In this document: positions 19,985 through 29,500 of the stretch, one piece after another
Position numbering within the stretch: the first letter of the stretch is position 1
How the letters are laid out: each line of letters opens with the position of its first letter
Source of the DNA: GCA-016699835 sp964543905
GTDB lineage: Bacteria > Planctomycetota > Phycisphaerae > Phycisphaerales > UBA1924
Direction: 5' to 3'
Assembly: GCA_964543905.1 (NCBI GenBank)
Contig: CAZIZO010000005.1
Span: 1 to 64,000 of the forward strand
Length of the DNA stretch: 64,000 nucleotides
Notes under the pieces: generated by a model
Database searches by the model: none
What the model was told of the DNA's origin: nothing
The model's input: only the letters and a program-made list of their open reading frames with translations
Position numbers and translations under genes: made by a program

Positions 19985-21855
19985 ATGAGAGCCACCGCAC
20001 TCAGTATGGGTCCTTGCACGCCAGTATGCGCAAAGCGTTGCCGAACGCGTGCTTCATTGGCTTTACTGGCACCCCGGTGATGAAGAAGGACAGGAACACG
20101 GTCGAGAAGTTCGGCGGGATCTTCGAGCCCACGTACACAATCCGCGACGCGGTGAACGACAAGGCCGTCGTACCGCTGCTGTATGAGGGACGGCACGTAG
20201 ATCAGGAGGTCGACCAGAAGGCGATCGACGTGTGGTTCAGTCGCATCACCGCCAACCTGTCAGACGAGCAGGCCCTCGACCTCAAGAAGAAGTTCAGCCG
20301 ACAGCAGCAGTTGAACAAGGCGCTCCAGCGTGTTCGCGTGATCGCATGGGACATCGGCAAGCACTTCGTCGATAACTGGAAGGGAAGGCCGTTCAAGGGC
20401 CAGCTTGTGGCGCCGGACAAAGCCACTGCCCTTCGGTACAAGGAGTTTCTCGACGAGTTCGGCGAAGTCACGTCCGAGGTCCTGATCTCCGGTCCCGACG
20501 AACGGGAGGGCGAAGAGGACATTCACGCCGAGAGCAAAGAGGAGGTCGTGAAGTTCTGGAAGGCCCAGATGGCCAAATACGGCACGGAAAAGGAGTACAA
20601 CCGCCAAGTCATCAATGCCTTCAAGCACTCAGAAACGCCAGAGATCATCATCGAGGTGAGCAAGTTGACCACAGGCTTTGACGCGCCGCGGAACACCGTG
20701 TTGTACCTTTGCCGGGGCATGCAGGGGCACGAACTGCTCCAGACTATCGCGCGTGTCAACCGACTGTTCGAGGGTAAGGACTTCGGCTACATCATCGACT
20801 ACTGCGGCGTGCTCAAGCGGCTCGATGAGGCGCTGGACCTCTACAGCAGCCTCGAAGAGTTCAACGAAGCAGACGTTGAAGACGCCGTCACGGACGTGAG
20901 CGACGAGGTGCGACGGCTTCCGCAACGGCACTCCGACCTGTGGGACATCTTCAAGACCGTCGCCAACAAGCGTGACGAGGAGGCCTACGAGCGGCACCTT
21001 GCAGATGAGGCCGAACGGGTGCGGTTCTACGAGAGGCTACGCGACTTTGGCCGGTCGCTCGCCGTTGCACTGTCCACGGTGCAGTTCATCACGGATACTC
21101 CAGAGACCAAGATCACCAAGTACAAGTCAGACCTCAAGTTCTTCATGACCCTTCGAGCCGCGGTGCGTCGACGATACGCAGAGGTCGTTGATTTCAAGGA
21201 GTATGAGGGCAAGATCCAAAAGCTTCTCGACGCGCACGTTGGGGCTGTGGACGCTGAAGTGCTTACTCCGTTGGTGAACATCTTCGACGTGGATGCGTTC
21301 GCCAAAGAGGTTGAGAAGCTGGAGACTCCGTCCTCGAAAGCGGACACCATCGCTTATCGCACGAAAGCCACAATTACGGCTCGAATGGATGAAGATCCGG
21401 CGTTCTACAAGAAGTTCTCGACCATGCTGGAAGATGCCATCGCCGAGTACAAGGCGGAGAGGATTTCAGACCTTGAGTATCTGCGCCGTGTGCAGCAGAT
21501 TCAGGGGCACGTCGTGGGCCACACTGGAGATGACACGCCAGACGCAGTGCGACACAACGAGCTCCAGCGATCGTACTTTGGCATTCTTCGTGAAGGTCTC
21601 GTGAAGCACGGCATGCCCGCGGCACGTGCCCGTGAACTGGCGGCCGACGCCGCCCAGCGTGCGGACGAGATCATCCACCGGTTGCGCATTGTCAACTGGA
21701 AGAAGAACGACGATGTCAAGAACCGCATGGAAACGGACATCGAGGACATGCTCTTCGAACTGGCCAATCACAACGGTGTCACACTCACATTTGACGAGAT
21801 CGATGCGATGCTTGAACTCGTACTCGGAGTCGCGATGAAGAAGGTGCCGGAATGA
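19945..21855 (+). pseudogene. hsdR: Type I restriction enzyme HsdR, 5'-truncated
   Basis: About 635 codons match the C-terminal two thirds of HsdR, the ATP-dependent DNA translocase/endonuclease subunit of type I restriction systems. Similarity begins abruptly with NENPNIFVLVDESHRTQYG, the helicase motif II (DESH at 19984-19995), then motif III FIGFTGTPVM, motif V KLTTGFDAP and motif VI LLQTIARVNRLF, and a long helical C-terminal region. The nuclease domain (PD-ExK) and Walker A are missing. No natural start codon or ribosome binding site lies at the junction, and the upstream bases belong to the kinase gene. No hsdM or hsdS is nearby, so the system is dead. Its stop overlaps the next ATG by 4 bases, a relic of the original operon. 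Confidence 0.85.
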
Positions 21856-22574
21856 GTTCTCCGACCGCTTCTGGTCGACGGACTCTGCAGTTTGGCAGCG
21901 CGTTGATCGCGTATGAGCCCGATTGGCGTCCACGGCGAGACCTCGCGCTCACCGTGCACCCCGATCTTCGCGTGACCGCCTTGTGTCCGCTAGGCCGATC
22001 CCCGGAAGCCGTAGACACGATGGTGCTGCGCCAGGCACCGTGGATCCTTCGACAACAACTGCGGTTCCAAGACCTGCATCCGCTTCCTGCGCCCCGGCGC
22101 TTCGTACCGGGGGAGACCTTTCGATACCTCGGGCGTCAGTACCGACTGAAACTTCTAGAGGGGCAGCAGCCGCGAGTGGCTTTAAGCCGCCCGTATCTCC
22201 GCGTTGTCGTGCAAGATGTTCGCAACGCCAAGCACGTGCGGCGACTGATCGACGATTGGATGCGGGAGCGTGCAGCCGCAGCGTTTGCCGAACATGTACA
22301 GACGCTACTCAGTCGGTTCCCTTGGCTTGGCCCCCGTCCCGAGACGCTGCGGCTCAGGACGATGTCCCGGCGATGGGGGAGTTGTTCCGCGTCCGGAACC
22401 ATCACGCTCAACCCCTCCCTCGTTGCTGCGCATCCATCGTGCATCGAGTACGTCGTCGCGCACGAGCTCTGCCACCGAAAGGTGATGAAGCACAATCAAC
22501 GGTTCTACCGCCTACTGGAGCGAGTAGTGCCGGACTGGCAGGCTCGTCGCGATCGGCTCAACAATCTCAGGTAG
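21852..22574 (+). CDS. YgjP-like (COG1451) zinc metalloprotease-fold protein
   Basis: A 240-residue protein with the YgjP/DUF45 layout. The N-terminal half is a beta-rich region (RDLALTVHPDLRVTALCPLG, ETFRYLGRQYRLKLLEGQQP). The C-terminal half has MSRRWGSCSASGTITLNPSL and the zinc site HELCH in YVVAHELCHRKVMKHNQRF, where the final zinc ligand is expected at the following KHNQRFYRLL. COG1451 genes are often found inside type I restriction-modification operons, and here the ATG overlaps the hsdR stop by 4 bases. Its role in such operons is not established. The gene itself looks intact and could still be translated if transcription from the fused kinase reaches it. Confidence 0.86.
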   Translation: MSSPTASGRRTLQFGSALIAYEPDWRPRRDLALTVHPDLRVTALCPLGRSPEAVDTMVLRQAPWILRQQLRFQDLHPLPAPRRFVPGETFRYLGRQYRLKLLEGQQPRVALSRPYLRVVVQDVRNAKHVRRLIDDWMRERAAAAFAEHVQTLLSRFPWLGPRPETLRLRTMSRRWGSCSASGTITLNPSLVAAHPSCIEYVVAHELCHRKVMKHNQRFYRLLERVVPDWQARRDRLNNLR

Positions 22575-22654
22575 GTATGCGTGCTTCACGATCCCAAGTG
22601 CCGTCAGCCAATAACTGGCACCGGCAGAAGTCTCGCATATCGTACGGACATCCT

Positions 22655-23233
22655 GTGGAGTCCCTGAAACTGGCACGCTCAACCCCCAACTCCTCGTCCG
22701 AATCCCTCGGCAACGTCCAAGTGCTCCTCGAAGCCCGCATCGCGCGGGAGGGGGCCAAGGCGGCCGACCTGTCGATCGCTTTGACTCACCTCAACCGCGG
22801 CCGGACCCAGGTCGAGGCCGAACTGGCCCGTGTCGCCGCTGGCCCGCCGAGGCGTGAGGGCCGAACGGGCGCTCGGATCACCGAGTACCGGGTCGAGTCG
22901 TTCGACGGGCAGGAGACGCTGACCGAGTACCGCGGGCCGATGACCGAGCCGTTCCGGACGCCGCACGCGGTCTCCGCCGCGGTCGTCAAGTTCGCGGCCG
23001 GTCGGAAGGACCCGTTCGACTTCATGCTCCTGTTCGACACGCTTCGGAAGTCGCTGGGGGATCTGCCAGACTACCGCGTTCGGGTCTGCACGCGGTTCAT
23101 GGTTGCCGCGGGCGTGCTCCGTCATGAACGTCGGCGATTCGTCGCCGCCGACGGCCCCAAGGGCTTCTCGAAGGCTGCCGCCGAAGCTTGGGCCGCCGCG
23201 GCGAAGTCGCCGCTGATCCCGCCCGCGCGCTGA
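22655..23233 (+). CDS. Unknown protein, possible winged-helix C-terminus
   Basis: About 192 residues from GTG at 22655; the frame is open far upstream (through the previous gene), so the start is a guess and there is no clear ribosome binding site. Codon use and composition look coding. It shows a helical N-terminal part (LGNVQVLLEARIAREGAKAA), a strand-rich centre (TEYRVESFDGQETLTEYRG) and a C-terminal segment (YRVRVCTRFMVAAGVLRHER followed by RRFV) that resembles the recognition helix and wing of a winged-helix domain. I do not recognise a family. It is the last gene of the region between the two tRNAs. Confidence 0.5.
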   Translation: MESLKLARSTPNSSSESLGNVQVLLEARIAREGAKAADLSIALTHLNRGRTQVEAELARVAAGPPRREGRTGARITEYRVESFDGQETLTEYRGPMTEPFRTPHAVSAAVVKFAAGRKDPFDFMLLFDTLRKSLGDLPDYRVRVCTRFMVAAGVLRHERRRFVAADGPKGFSKAAAEAWAAAAKSPLIPPAR

Positions 23234-23332
23234 GCGAAAAACAAAACATGCACGAATGGCGAAGGCATCCGTTCGGTGCTGAAATGCCACCACGCCGCTT
23301 TGGCCGTCTGGGGACACTTTTGAGGGCGCGCA

Positions 23333-23398
23333 CCAAAAACGAAATCGAGGGTCGTCGGTTCAGGCCTGCTTTGCAGGCACAAACTGACGACCCTCGAT
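23333..23398 (-). terminator. Long compound hairpin with T-run downstream of tRNA-Ser
   Basis: An outer stem of 13 perfect pairs (ATCGAGGGTCGTC with GACGACCCTCGAT), extended by four more pairs, encloses an inner hairpin GCCTGC-TTT-GCAGGC. Read on the minus strand it lies 8 bases after the tRNA-Ser 3' end and is followed by TTCGTTTTTGG, so it fits a strong terminator for the tRNA. It also separates the tRNA from the unknown gene on the plus strand. Confidence 0.7.
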
Positions 23399-23405
23399 CT
23401 TGAAG

Positions 23406-23496
23406 CGGAGAGGGGGGGATTCGAACCCCCGATACGGCTTTAGGGCCGTATAACGGTTTAGCAAACCGTCGCCTTCAGCCTCTCGGCCACCTCTCC
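23406..23496 (-). tRNA. tRNA-Ser (anticodon GCT)
   Basis: A 91-base class II tRNA. Acceptor GGAGAGG/CCTCTCC, D-arm with GGCCGAGAGGCTGAAGG, anticodon stem ACGGT/ACCGT with loop TTGCTAA (anticodon GCT), a long variable arm TACGGC-CCTAAA-GCCGTA typical of serine tRNAs, T-arm GGGGG-TTCGAAT-CCCCC and discriminator G at 23406. CCA is not encoded. Confidence 0.97.
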
Positions 23497-23643
23497 GGCG
23501 AAGACCCTCGTGTCCGGTCAAGGACGGGCTCCAGATCAGGAGCACGCGGGCGCGACCGACCTCGGTCGATCGGGGCAATGGTAGCGGCGGTGCGTCCTCG
23601 GGCAACATGGACTCGAAAACCGGACGCTGCGGTACTCCGCACG

Positions 23644-25035
23644 CTACGGTTTGAGCAGGTCGCGTAGGGATCGAACCTGAGGCCACGCCAGCGCGACGGC
23701 GACGACCACCACCACCGTGCCGACGCCTCCACTGACGACGGAGAACACTGGCCCGACGAGTTTCGCAACCAGGCCCGACTCAAACCCTCCGAGTTCGTTG
23801 CTCGACTCGATGAAGACGGAGTTCACGGCCGACACCCTCCCACGCAAGGCATCGGGCGTGCGGACCTGGACGAGCACGTGGCGAATGACGACGCTGATAT
23901 TGTCGATCGCACCCGACACCAACAGCGCCACGAGAGAAACCATAAAAGAGGTCGAAAGACCAAAGACGATCATGCAGCAGCCGAAGCCGGCCACGGCCGC
24001 GAGGAGCATCGGACCCGCGTTGCGCGTTGGGGGGCGGTGGGCAAGGACGAGGGTCATGAGCACGGCACCCACGAACGGCGCGGCCCGGAGGATGCCGTAT
24101 CGGATTTCCTCCTGGACGATCCACGCGCGTGCAAACTCGGGAAGCCAGGCATAGTCGGTCGGCGCCACCTTCAGAATGTCCTTCGCGAAGATCGGCAAGA
24201 GCGCCGTGGCCCCGCCCAGCAAGACGGCGAAGAGGTCGAGGGTGATGGCCGCCAGGATCGTCTTTTCCTGGTACACGTGGCGAGCACCAGCGACCATCGA
24301 GCGAAGTGAGATCGGCCCCTTCGCCAGATCACTCGGACGAGGATTGAGCAGCGATGCGGACATGGCGAACATCCAGCATGCACCCGCGGTGATCGCGTAG
24401 ACCGGCCAGGCTGCGTTGAACGCCGCGAGGAGGATGCCGGCCAGGATCGGGCCAATCGTCGCGGCGAAGTGGAACGCACCACTGTTCCAGGTGACGGCAT
24501 TGGCAAACGTGTCGCGATCGACGATAAGCGGAAGCAACGTGGCCCGCGATGGACCGTTGAACACGCGGGCGCAGCCCATCAGTGAGAGCGCGCCGTAGAG
24601 CGTCCAGAGGGGCATCGACGGCAACGCCGAGGCCAACGCCAGGAGCGCCGCGGCGGCCCCCATCGCGAGTTGCGTCAGGACCAGCACCTTCCGCCGATCG
24701 AAGTGGTCCACGATCTGCCCCGCGGGGAGCGCAAACAGGATCACCGGAAGAGCCCGGGCGACGCCGATCCATCCCAACGCCAGCGGGTCCTTCGTCCGCT
24801 CGTAGATCTCCCAGCCCACCCCCGCCCCGAGCATCTGAAGGCCCGTCGAAGAGACCAAAAAACCCGCCGCGAATCGGCGGTAGTTGGAGGAACGAAGGGC
24901 CGAGTACGCGTCGTGCAGGGTCTCGTCATGGCGTGCGATGTCCACGCTCGCGCCAATCGGAGGCTCCTCCGCGAGATTGGTCGTGGCGGATGCTCGTTCG
25001 CGGGGCTCTGATGTTTCGGGTTGGGATATCGTCAC
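23644..25035 (-). CDS. MFS exporter (EntS/MFS_3 type)
   Basis: A 463-residue inner-membrane transporter with a cytoplasmic N-terminal tail of about 50 residues and roughly twelve membrane helices. Family marks include YRRFAAGFLVSSTGLQML, the loop 2-3 motif GQIVDHFDRRKVLVLTQLAM, RVFNGPSRATLLPLIV and the C-terminal VRTPDALRGRVSAVNSVFIE followed by NELGGFESGL, which mark the EntS-like group of drug/siderophore exporters. The substrate cannot be read from the sequence. It lies 77 bases downstream of cinA on the same strand and may be co-transcribed with it. Confidence 0.85.
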   Translation of the reverse strand: MTISQPETSEPRERASATTNLAEEPPIGASVDIARHDETLHDAYSALRSSNYRRFAAGFLVSSTGLQMLGAGVGWEIYERTKDPLALGWIGVARALPVILFALPAGQIVDHFDRRKVLVLTQLAMGAAAALLALASALPSMPLWTLYGALSLMGCARVFNGPSRATLLPLIVDRDTFANAVTWNSGAFHFAATIGPILAGILLAAFNAAWPVYAITAGACWMFAMSASLLNPRPSDLAKGPISLRSMVAGARHVYQEKTILAAITLDLFAVLLGGATALLPIFAKDILKVAPTDYAWLPEFARAWIVQEEIRYGILRAAPFVGAVLMTLVLAHRPPTRNAGPMLLAAVAGFGCCMIVFGLSTSFMVSLVALLVSGAIDNISVVIRHVLVQVRTPDALRGRVSAVNSVFIESSNELGGFESGLVAKLVGPVFSVVSGGVGTVVVVVAVALAWPQVRSLRDLLKP

Positions 25036-25113
25036 ACGAGTGGCAGACGATAGCCCGCGGACGCTCGGGACTGGTCGCCTCGATCAGAAGGACGCGCGTC
25101 GCACGCAAACCCG

Positions 25114-26451
25114 TCACGATTGTCGATCCGCGGCTTGCCGGAGCAGCGGTGTGCTGGGTGTTCCGTTGAGGTGCATCCACAGCAAAGCGAGCGCGGACTT
25201 CACGGACCAATCGCGCACGGCACCACGATCTCCACCCATCCGGAAGAGGCGGATATCGGGCGAAGCAAGACGCTTCCCGGCCAGCGCGACATAGACCGTC
25301 CCGACGGGCTTGTGGGGCGTGGCGCCCGTCGGGCCCGCGATGCCGGTGACGGCCAGCGCCCAATCCACATTCGCGCGTTCGAGTCCTCCCAGCGCCATCG
25401 CCCCCGCGCACTCGCGGCTGACGGCGCCAGGACCACCCGGCGCGAACAAGACCTCCGGCACCCCCACTTCGTTCGATTTCATCGCGTTGGTGTACGTGAT
25501 CCACCCGCCGACGAAGGCGGACGACGAGCCCGGAACGTCGGTCAGCGAGGCGCCAAGCGCACCGCCAGTGCACGATTCCACGACCGTGAGGCTCTGCCCT
25601 CGATCCTTCAGCAACGCAAGGATTCGATCCGCCAGCGTTTGCGATTCACAACCAAAGACGAACGGAGCCGCCCGGTCGCGGCATGCCGCCTCCGTTTCGG
25701 CGATGAGTGCTTCGGCATCAACAGGGAGCAGCGGCCCTTCGTAGCGAATGCGAATCGACACGATCCCCCCACTGGCGGTGGTGCCGACCAGGGGCGTGCG
25801 AGATCGGTCCATCAGTTCACCAAGTCGTGACGCAAGGTCGGATTCTCCGATTCCGACGGTGTGGAGCACACGCGTGCGGACGGTGCGTCCCCGGAGCGGA
25901 TGGAGGCGTGGAAGGACCTGCGCCTCGAACATCGGCTGCATCTCCCGTGGTGGGCCGGGGAGGCAGAAGATGTCGCAGCGTCGCGGCGGTTGAGATTCCA
26001 TGCTCACCCCGCGGAACTCGGCGTGCAGGCCGGGGGCTGTACCGTTGGGATTCGGAAGCGTGCGAGCGCGGGTGGGGCGAAGGGCTTGGACGCGGTTGAT
26101 CGCGGTGAGTGATCGCCCTCGTCCCGCAAACCATGCCTCGATCTCGGCAAGCGCCAGTGGATCTTCGACGAGTGTGTCGTCCGTGGCGCTCGCGAGCGCC
26201 TGCCGCGTCAGATCGTCCGCCGTCGGACCAAGACCCCCCGTGCTGATCAAGACGTCCACCGACAACGCGAGACGGCGAAGGGCGGCGACGTGCGCCTCCA
26301 GTTCATCCGGCACCGTCACGTGCTCCACCGGCACGATCCCCAACGAGAGCAGACGATCGGCAATCCACTTCGAGTTGGTGTCGAGGGTCTGCCCAAGCGT
26401 GAGTTCGTCCCCGATGGAGAGGATCGCGGCTTTGGCGTGCTGGTCGGGCAT
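25114..26451 (-). CDS. cinA: CinA: nicotinamide-nucleotide amidohydrolase family protein
   Basis: A two-domain protein of about 445 residues. The N-terminal COG1058 (MoaB/Mog-like) domain shows AAILSIGDELTLGQTLDTNS and STGGLGPTADDLTRQALA. The C-terminal amidase domain shows VVESCTGGALGASLTDVPGS, WITYTNAMKSNEVGV and LAVTGIAGPTGATPHKPVGT. The family deamidates nicotinamide mononucleotide in the pyridine-nucleotide salvage cycle; the N-terminal domain can act on ADP-ribose. I placed the start at 26451, where family similarity begins and AGGAG lies 13 bases upstream; an ATG at 26511 has no site. ileS ends 136 bases upstream on the same strand. Confidence 0.92.
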   Translation of the reverse strand: MPDQHAKAAILSIGDELTLGQTLDTNSKWIADRLLSLGIVPVEHVTVPDELEAHVAALRRLALSVDVLISTGGLGPTADDLTRQALASATDDTLVEDPLALAEIEAWFAGRGRSLTAINRVQALRPTRARTLPNPNGTAPGLHAEFRGVSMESQPPRRCDIFCLPGPPREMQPMFEAQVLPRLHPLRGRTVRTRVLHTVGIGESDLASRLGELMDRSRTPLVGTTASGGIVSIRIRYEGPLLPVDAEALIAETEAACRDRAAPFVFGCESQTLADRILALLKDRGQSLTVVESCTGGALGASLTDVPGSSSAFVGGWITYTNAMKSNEVGVPEVLFAPGGPGAVSRECAGAMALGGLERANVDWALAVTGIAGPTGATPHKPVGTVYVALAGKRLASPDIRLFRMGGDRGAVRDWSVKSALALLWMHLNGTPSTPLLRQAADRQS

Positions 26452-26587
26452 TGCAGGTGGAGGCTCCTGTTGACTCGTATCGGACACACCTCGTAGTAGC
26501 GTGACATGCATGGACACTGTGTCGCAAACCAAGTACCCTCCCTCCCCCACCAGGAGAGGGGCGTGCCGCGCTCGCCCAGTTCGACCA

Positions 26588-29500
26588 CTATGCGACGCCG
26601 ACCGCGAGGGCGTCGCGGTCGCTGAGCATGCCGCCGTCGGAGCGTGCTTTCACGGTGCCGTCTCGCTTCCAGGAACGCTCACAGCGCGGTCGCTGGCGAA
26701 GGTCCACGACCTTGGGCGAGGTGGCGTTCGGATCCAGCATGACTTCGCTGACGCCCAGGAGGTCGGCGAGATCGACAGGGTCGAACTTGGTGAGCGCGAC
26801 GTCATGACCGGGAAGAGCCACGCCCATGTCGAGCGGGTTCTCGACGCCGAGTTCAGCCTTGGCACGCTCCATCGCGGAGAGGGCCTCGCCGCGGATGGCG
26901 AGCACCGCGGTCCACGCGGGGTCGCACGAAATGCCAATCCCCCACTGCCGCCCGGCTTTCAGGAACGGCTCCAGGTGCACACAGCGCGAACTATCCTTCG
27001 CGTCCGCCTTCCAGAGCGCCCGATACGCCTCGTCGGCCGTGTGGCACAGTATTGGAGCGAGAAGACGGCACAGGCCGTCGGTCAGGTCCCACAGCGTCGT
27101 CTGCGTGCGCCGCCGGCGAGGCGAGTCGGGCTTGTCGCAGTACAGCCGGTCCTTGACGGCGGCCAGGTAGACGGCCGAGAGCGTGTCGTTGCAGAAGTCG
27201 TAGAGCGCCTGCTGCGCGGTGCGGAAGTCATACGTCTCATACGCCTTCACAACCTTGGCGCTCAGCGTATCGAACTCACCAAGAACCCAGGCGTCGATGG
27301 AGGTGGGTGGGAACTGGTCACGGGGGACGCCGTGCCCGCTCCTGCCGTCGCCGGTGGGCGTGAAATCGCTCAGATTGCTGAGCATGAAGCGGAGGGTATT
27401 GCGGACCTTGCGGTAACTTTCTCCCGAGCCGGCAAAGAACTCGACGTCCATTTTGATGTCGTTCTCGAAGGGAAGCGAGGCAACCCACCAGCGCATGACG
27501 TCCATGCCGAACTCGGTGCAGACGCTGTCCACCTCGTAGCGGTGAGCGTCGGGGCGGCTCTTGCTGAGTTTGCGGCCGTCCTTGTCGACCATAAAGCCGT
27601 GCGTGAGGAGGGTCTTGAAGGGTGGCATGCCCGTGACGCCCAGGGCGGGGAGCAGCGAGAGTTGGAACCAGCCGCGGTGCTGATCCGAGCCTTCGAGGTA
27701 CAGGTCGGCGGGATAGCCGAGGCCCCGCTCGCGGAGCACGGCGTTCCACGACGAACCGGACTCGAACCAAACGTCGAGGATGTCGGGGCCCTTCTTCAAA
27801 TCTCCCAAATGAAGTTGACGACTCTTGATCGCCCCTGGTGCATCACCATCATTCACGGCGTCGTAGTGCGCGAGCAACTGCTCGGGCGTCATCTGGAACC
27901 AGGCGTCGGAGCCCTTCTCGCGCACCACCTTGGCAACGGCGCGGACGCTGGCCGCCGTCATGAAGGCCTTGGTCTCGTGGCCCTCCTGATAGAGGAACGC
28001 GGGGATGGGAAGGCCCCACGCACGCTGGCGCGAGATGCACCAGTCGGGGCGGGACTCGAGCATTCCTCGCATGCGATTGCGCCCCCAGTCGGGGACGAAG
28101 GTCACGCCGCCGGATTCGATCGCAGACCTGGCCATGTCGCGGAGGGACTTCTTCTCTCGCGTGGTTGGCTCGTCAACGCTGACAAACCACTGCTCCGTAC
28201 ACCGGAAGATCACGGGCGTTTTGCTCCGCCAATCGTGCGGATAACTGTGCGTGAACTTGTGGTCGTAGAACAAGTGCCCGCTGTCGCGGAGGTGCTTGAC
28301 CACCGCATCGTTGGCCTTCCAGATGTCCATGCCGCGGAGCCAGGCGGGCACCGTGTCGTCGTACGTGCCATTGGCGCGGACCGGGCAGTAGACGGGCAGC
28401 ATGTGCTTGAGCCCGGACTGATAGTCCTCGGCACCGTGTCCCGGCGCGGTATGCACGAGTCCCGTGCCGTCTTCGAGCGTCACATAGTCCGCGGGCACCA
28501 GCGACCAGACGCCCTCGACGCGGCAGGCACGCTGGAGCGCGCACTTCGGGACATCACTCACAAATGGGTGCCTGTAGCGCAGCCCGACAAGATTGCTGCC
28601 CCGGGCTGTGGCCACGACTTCGACGCTCTCTGCCTTCGCCGACTTGGCCACTTTTTCAAGCAGATCGCGGGCGACGACGGTGTAGTTGCCGTCGATCTTC
28701 GCCAGTGCGTACTCGTAGTCCGGGTGGATGGCGATGGCGACGTTGGCAGGGAGGGTCCACGGCGTCGTCGTCCAGATCATAAAGCACGGACGCTGCGACG
28801 GCCTTCCGGAGCCCCTCCCGGAGGGAACGGTGGAAGCAGGTTCGCCTTCGCGTTGCTCCCCCTCGTCGTCTTCGTCCGCTTCGCTCGCGGGTGGCAACCC
28901 AAACGCGTCGTACACCTTCTCCGCGTCCAACGCCTCGAAGTCCACGTACACCGACGTGTCCTCACGATCGTAATACTCAAGTTCGGCCTCCGCGAGGGCC
29001 GTCTCGTTGGCGATGGACCAGTGCACCGGCTTCACCGCGCGATAGACAAGGCCTTGCTCCAAGAGGCCCGCGAGAACTTCGAGCGTCGCCCCCTCGTAGG
29101 CCGGGTGCATCGTGAGATAGGGATGCTCGTAATCACCCAACGTGAGGAAACGCTGCAACTGCGATGTGTGAAGTTTGTGGTACTTCTCGGCATGCTTCTG
29201 GCACTCGCGCCGCACCGCCATCTTCCTCGCGCCCTCGTCGAGCCCCATGATCTTGTCGAGTTTGCCGGCCTCCTTGAGGTCGGTCATGACCTTGTGCTCG
29301 ATCGGCAGGCCATGGCAATCCCAACCCGGGACATAGGGCACGTCATACCCCATCATGCTGCGCGAACGGACGACGAAGTCCTTGAGGCACTTGTTCATCA
29401 GGTGCCCCATGTGCAGGCTGCCATTCGCATACGGCGGACCGTCGTGGAAGTTGAACGCGGGCGAGCCCTTCCGCTTCTCACGAATCGCGGCATAGACACC

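Noticed and set aside
21923..22654. Upstream extension of the unknown gene at 22655 through ygjP
   Set aside because: The translation is Arg/Pro/Ser-rich and overlaps the real YgjP-like gene in another frame; only the part after 22655 looks coding.
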